A stretch of 64,000 bases of DNA, from NCBI RefSeq assembly GCF_015209585.1, contig NZ_JADEYR010000008.1:50707-114706 (forward strand), written 5' to 3'. The translations under genes and the position numbers were made by a program. Source of the DNA: Brachybacterium epidermidis (GTDB lineage Bacteria > Actinomycetota > Actinomycetes > Actinomycetales > Dermabacteraceae). Below the pieces are notes generated by a model. The model was given only the letters and a program-made list of their open reading frames with translations, did no database searches and was not told the DNA's origin. Shown here piece by piece: positions 62,748 to 64,000 of the stretch. Position 1 is the stretch's first letter. The number at the start of each line of letters is the position of its first letter.

Positions 62748-64000
62748 ATGACGCCCCTGGAGATCACTGCGTCCCGTGCGGATCCGGCCCTGCTGGACCT
62801 GCCCTGGGACCGCCCGCTGGAGGAGTGGCCGGAGGACATCCTGGCCGCCCTGCCCCGCGGCATCTCCCGCCACGTGGTGCGCTTCGTGCGGATCTCCGGC
62901 CGCGTGCTGGCGCTCAAGGAGATCGACCACGCCCTGGCCCGCCGCGAGTACGAGATGCTGCGGGTGCTGGGGAGGCTCGGCATCCCGGCCGTGGCGCCCT
63001 TCGCGGTGATCTCGGGGCGCTGCACACCCGAGGGCGAGCCGCTGGACGCCGTGCTGGTCACCCGGCACCTGCAGTTCTCGCTGCCCTACCGCGCCGTGTT
63101 CAGCCAGGTCTCCCAGGCCGGCACCGCGCACCGCCTGCTGGATGCACTGGCAGTGCTGCTGGTGCGACTGCACCTGGAGGGCTTCTACTGGGGGGACGTG
63201 TCGCTGTCCAACACCCTGTTCCGGCGCGATGCGGGCGCGTTCGCCGCGTACATCGTGGACGTGGAGACGGGCAGTCTGCACGAGCAGCTCACCGACGGCC
63301 AGCGCGCCTACGACCTGGACCTGGCCCGCACCAACATCATCGGCGAACTGCTGGACCTCCAGGCCGGGGAGCAGTTCGACCCGGAGGCCGACGTGGTCGA
63401 GGTGGGCGATGACCTGGTGCGCCGCTACAACGACCTGTGGGATGCCCTCACCTCCCGGGAGCGCTTCTCGGCCGACGAGCGCTGGAGGGTGGCCGCCCGC
63501 ATCGAGAAGCTGAACTCCCTGGGCTTCGACGTGGGCGAGCTGGAGATCACCACGGACCTGGACGGCACCAGCCTGTCGATCCGCCCCAAGGTGGTGGACG
63601 CCGGGCACCACGCTCGGCGCCTGATGCGCCTGACGGGGATCGACGCACAGGAGAACCAGGCCCGCCGCCTGCTGAACGACCTGGACTCCTACCGGGCCGC
63701 CACCGAGCAGCAGGAGGAGGAAGAGGAGTTCGTGGCCCACGAGTGGCTGCAGCGGGTGTACGAGCCCGTGGTGCGGGCGATCCCCCGCCACCTGCGCTCC
63801 AAGCTGGAGCTGCCGGAGTTCTTCCACGAGGTGCTCGAGCACAAGTGGTTCCTCTCCGAGCGCTCCGGCAGCGATGTCAGCTTCGACCACGCCACCTGGG
63901 ACTACATCAACAACGTGCTGACGAACCGGCCCGATGAGAAGTCGCTGGTGACCACCGAGACCTCCGCCCTGCCGATCTTCACCCAGCCCGAGGGGCAGTG
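62748..64000 (+). CDS. DUF4032 kinase-like protein (runs past window end)
   Basis: The ATG at 62748 opens a frame that stays open to the window end (417 codons visible). The N-terminal part looks like an atypical kinase fold: FVRISGRVLALKEIDHALAR near residue 46 with a candidate ATP-binding Lys, LHLEGFYWGDVSLSNTLFRR near residue 138 with the kinase-like D-x-x-x-x-N, and YIVDVETGSLHE near residue 168 with the metal Asp. The later part, with acidic EEEEEFVAHEWLQRVYEPVV near residue 325, corresponds to DUF4032. The substrate is unknown. The preceding gene ends in a terminator, so this is a separate transcription unit. Confidence 0.85.
   Translation, partial: MTPLEITASRADPALLDLPWDRPLEEWPEDILAALPRGISRHVVRFVRISGRVLALKEIDHALARREYEMLRVLGRLGIPAVAPFAVISGRCTPEGEPLDAVLVTRHLQFSLPYRAVFSQVSQAGTAHRLLDALAVLLVRLHLEGFYWGDVSLSNTLFRRDAGAFAAYIVDVETGSLHEQLTDGQRAYDLDLARTNIIGELLDLQAGEQFDPEADVVEVGDDLVRRYNDLWDALTSRERFSADERWRVAARIEKLNSLGFDVGELEITTDLDGTSLSIRPKVVDAGHHARRLMRLTGIDAQENQARRLLNDLDSYRAATEQQEEEEEFVAHEWLQRVYEPVVRAIPRHLRSKLELPEFFHEVLEHKWFLSERSGSDVSFDHATWDYINNVLTNRPDEKSLVTTETSALPIFTQPEGQ

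Overview
The window is high-GC DNA with actinobacterial gene content: Lsr2, quinone-dependent malate and D-lactate dehydrogenases, LutABC, a class II lysyl-tRNA synthetase, and the order dacB-tilS-hpt-ftsH-folE-folP-folBK-DUF3180-panC-lysS-lsr2. A Micrococcales organism such as Brachybacterium or a relative is the best guess. This rests on gene content and order read by eye, not on a database search.

The left part (1 to about 29.7 kb) is accessory. It opens with a type I restriction-modification operon on the minus strand (hsdM, hsdS and the first codons of a probable hsdR). Upstream of it, on the same strand, are three small overlapping genes; the first encodes a caspase/CHAT-like putative protease. 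Divergent from these, on the plus strand, are three consecutive DUF262 (GmrSD-type) genes, the last with DUF1524 HNH and RAMA-like domains, then a decapitated helicase. A C69 dipeptidase gene follows. Next comes a double-length IclR regulator divergent from a small catabolic operon (MHS transporter, 2-hydroxyacid dehydrogenase, RraA-like protein), then D-lactate dehydrogenase. A toxin-antitoxin pair has its PIN toxin interrupted by a complete IS1380-family element with a clean TTAG target duplication. From 22.9 to 29.7 kb there is a field of gene remnants. It also holds one large intact gene whose 814-residue product joins a DUF4143-type AAA ATPase/PD-(D/E)XK module to a TIR domain, the best candidate here for an undescribed defence protein.

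From 29.7 to 44.6 kb lies a catabolic region that fits the non-phosphorylating L-fucose pathway: GH29 and GH95 alpha-L-fucosidases, a probable lactonase, an SDR dehydrogenase, an FAH-family hydrolase, a FadR-type regulator and a truncated aldo/keto reductase. The pathway would release pyruvate and L-lactate, and lutABC for L-lactate oxidation lies next to it together with mqo and a mutarotase-like gene. The GH95 gene carries a frameshift, the aldo/keto reductase lacks its 5' half, and no fuconate dehydratase is present in the window, so the pathway may be decaying or split between loci.

From 44.6 kb to the end the window is core genome. A long, tightly coupled minus-strand series runs from dacB (59.2 kb) to lsr2 (44.6 kb), covering peptidoglycan, tRNA-lysidine, purine salvage, membrane protease, folate, pantothenate and lysyl-tRNA functions. 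Then come ppa, an EcsC-like gene, peptide deformylase, an MsmK/UgpC-type sugar ABC ATPase and a DUF4032 gene cut by the window edge. Three strong hairpin terminators are visible. I found no tRNA, rRNA or CRISPR array.
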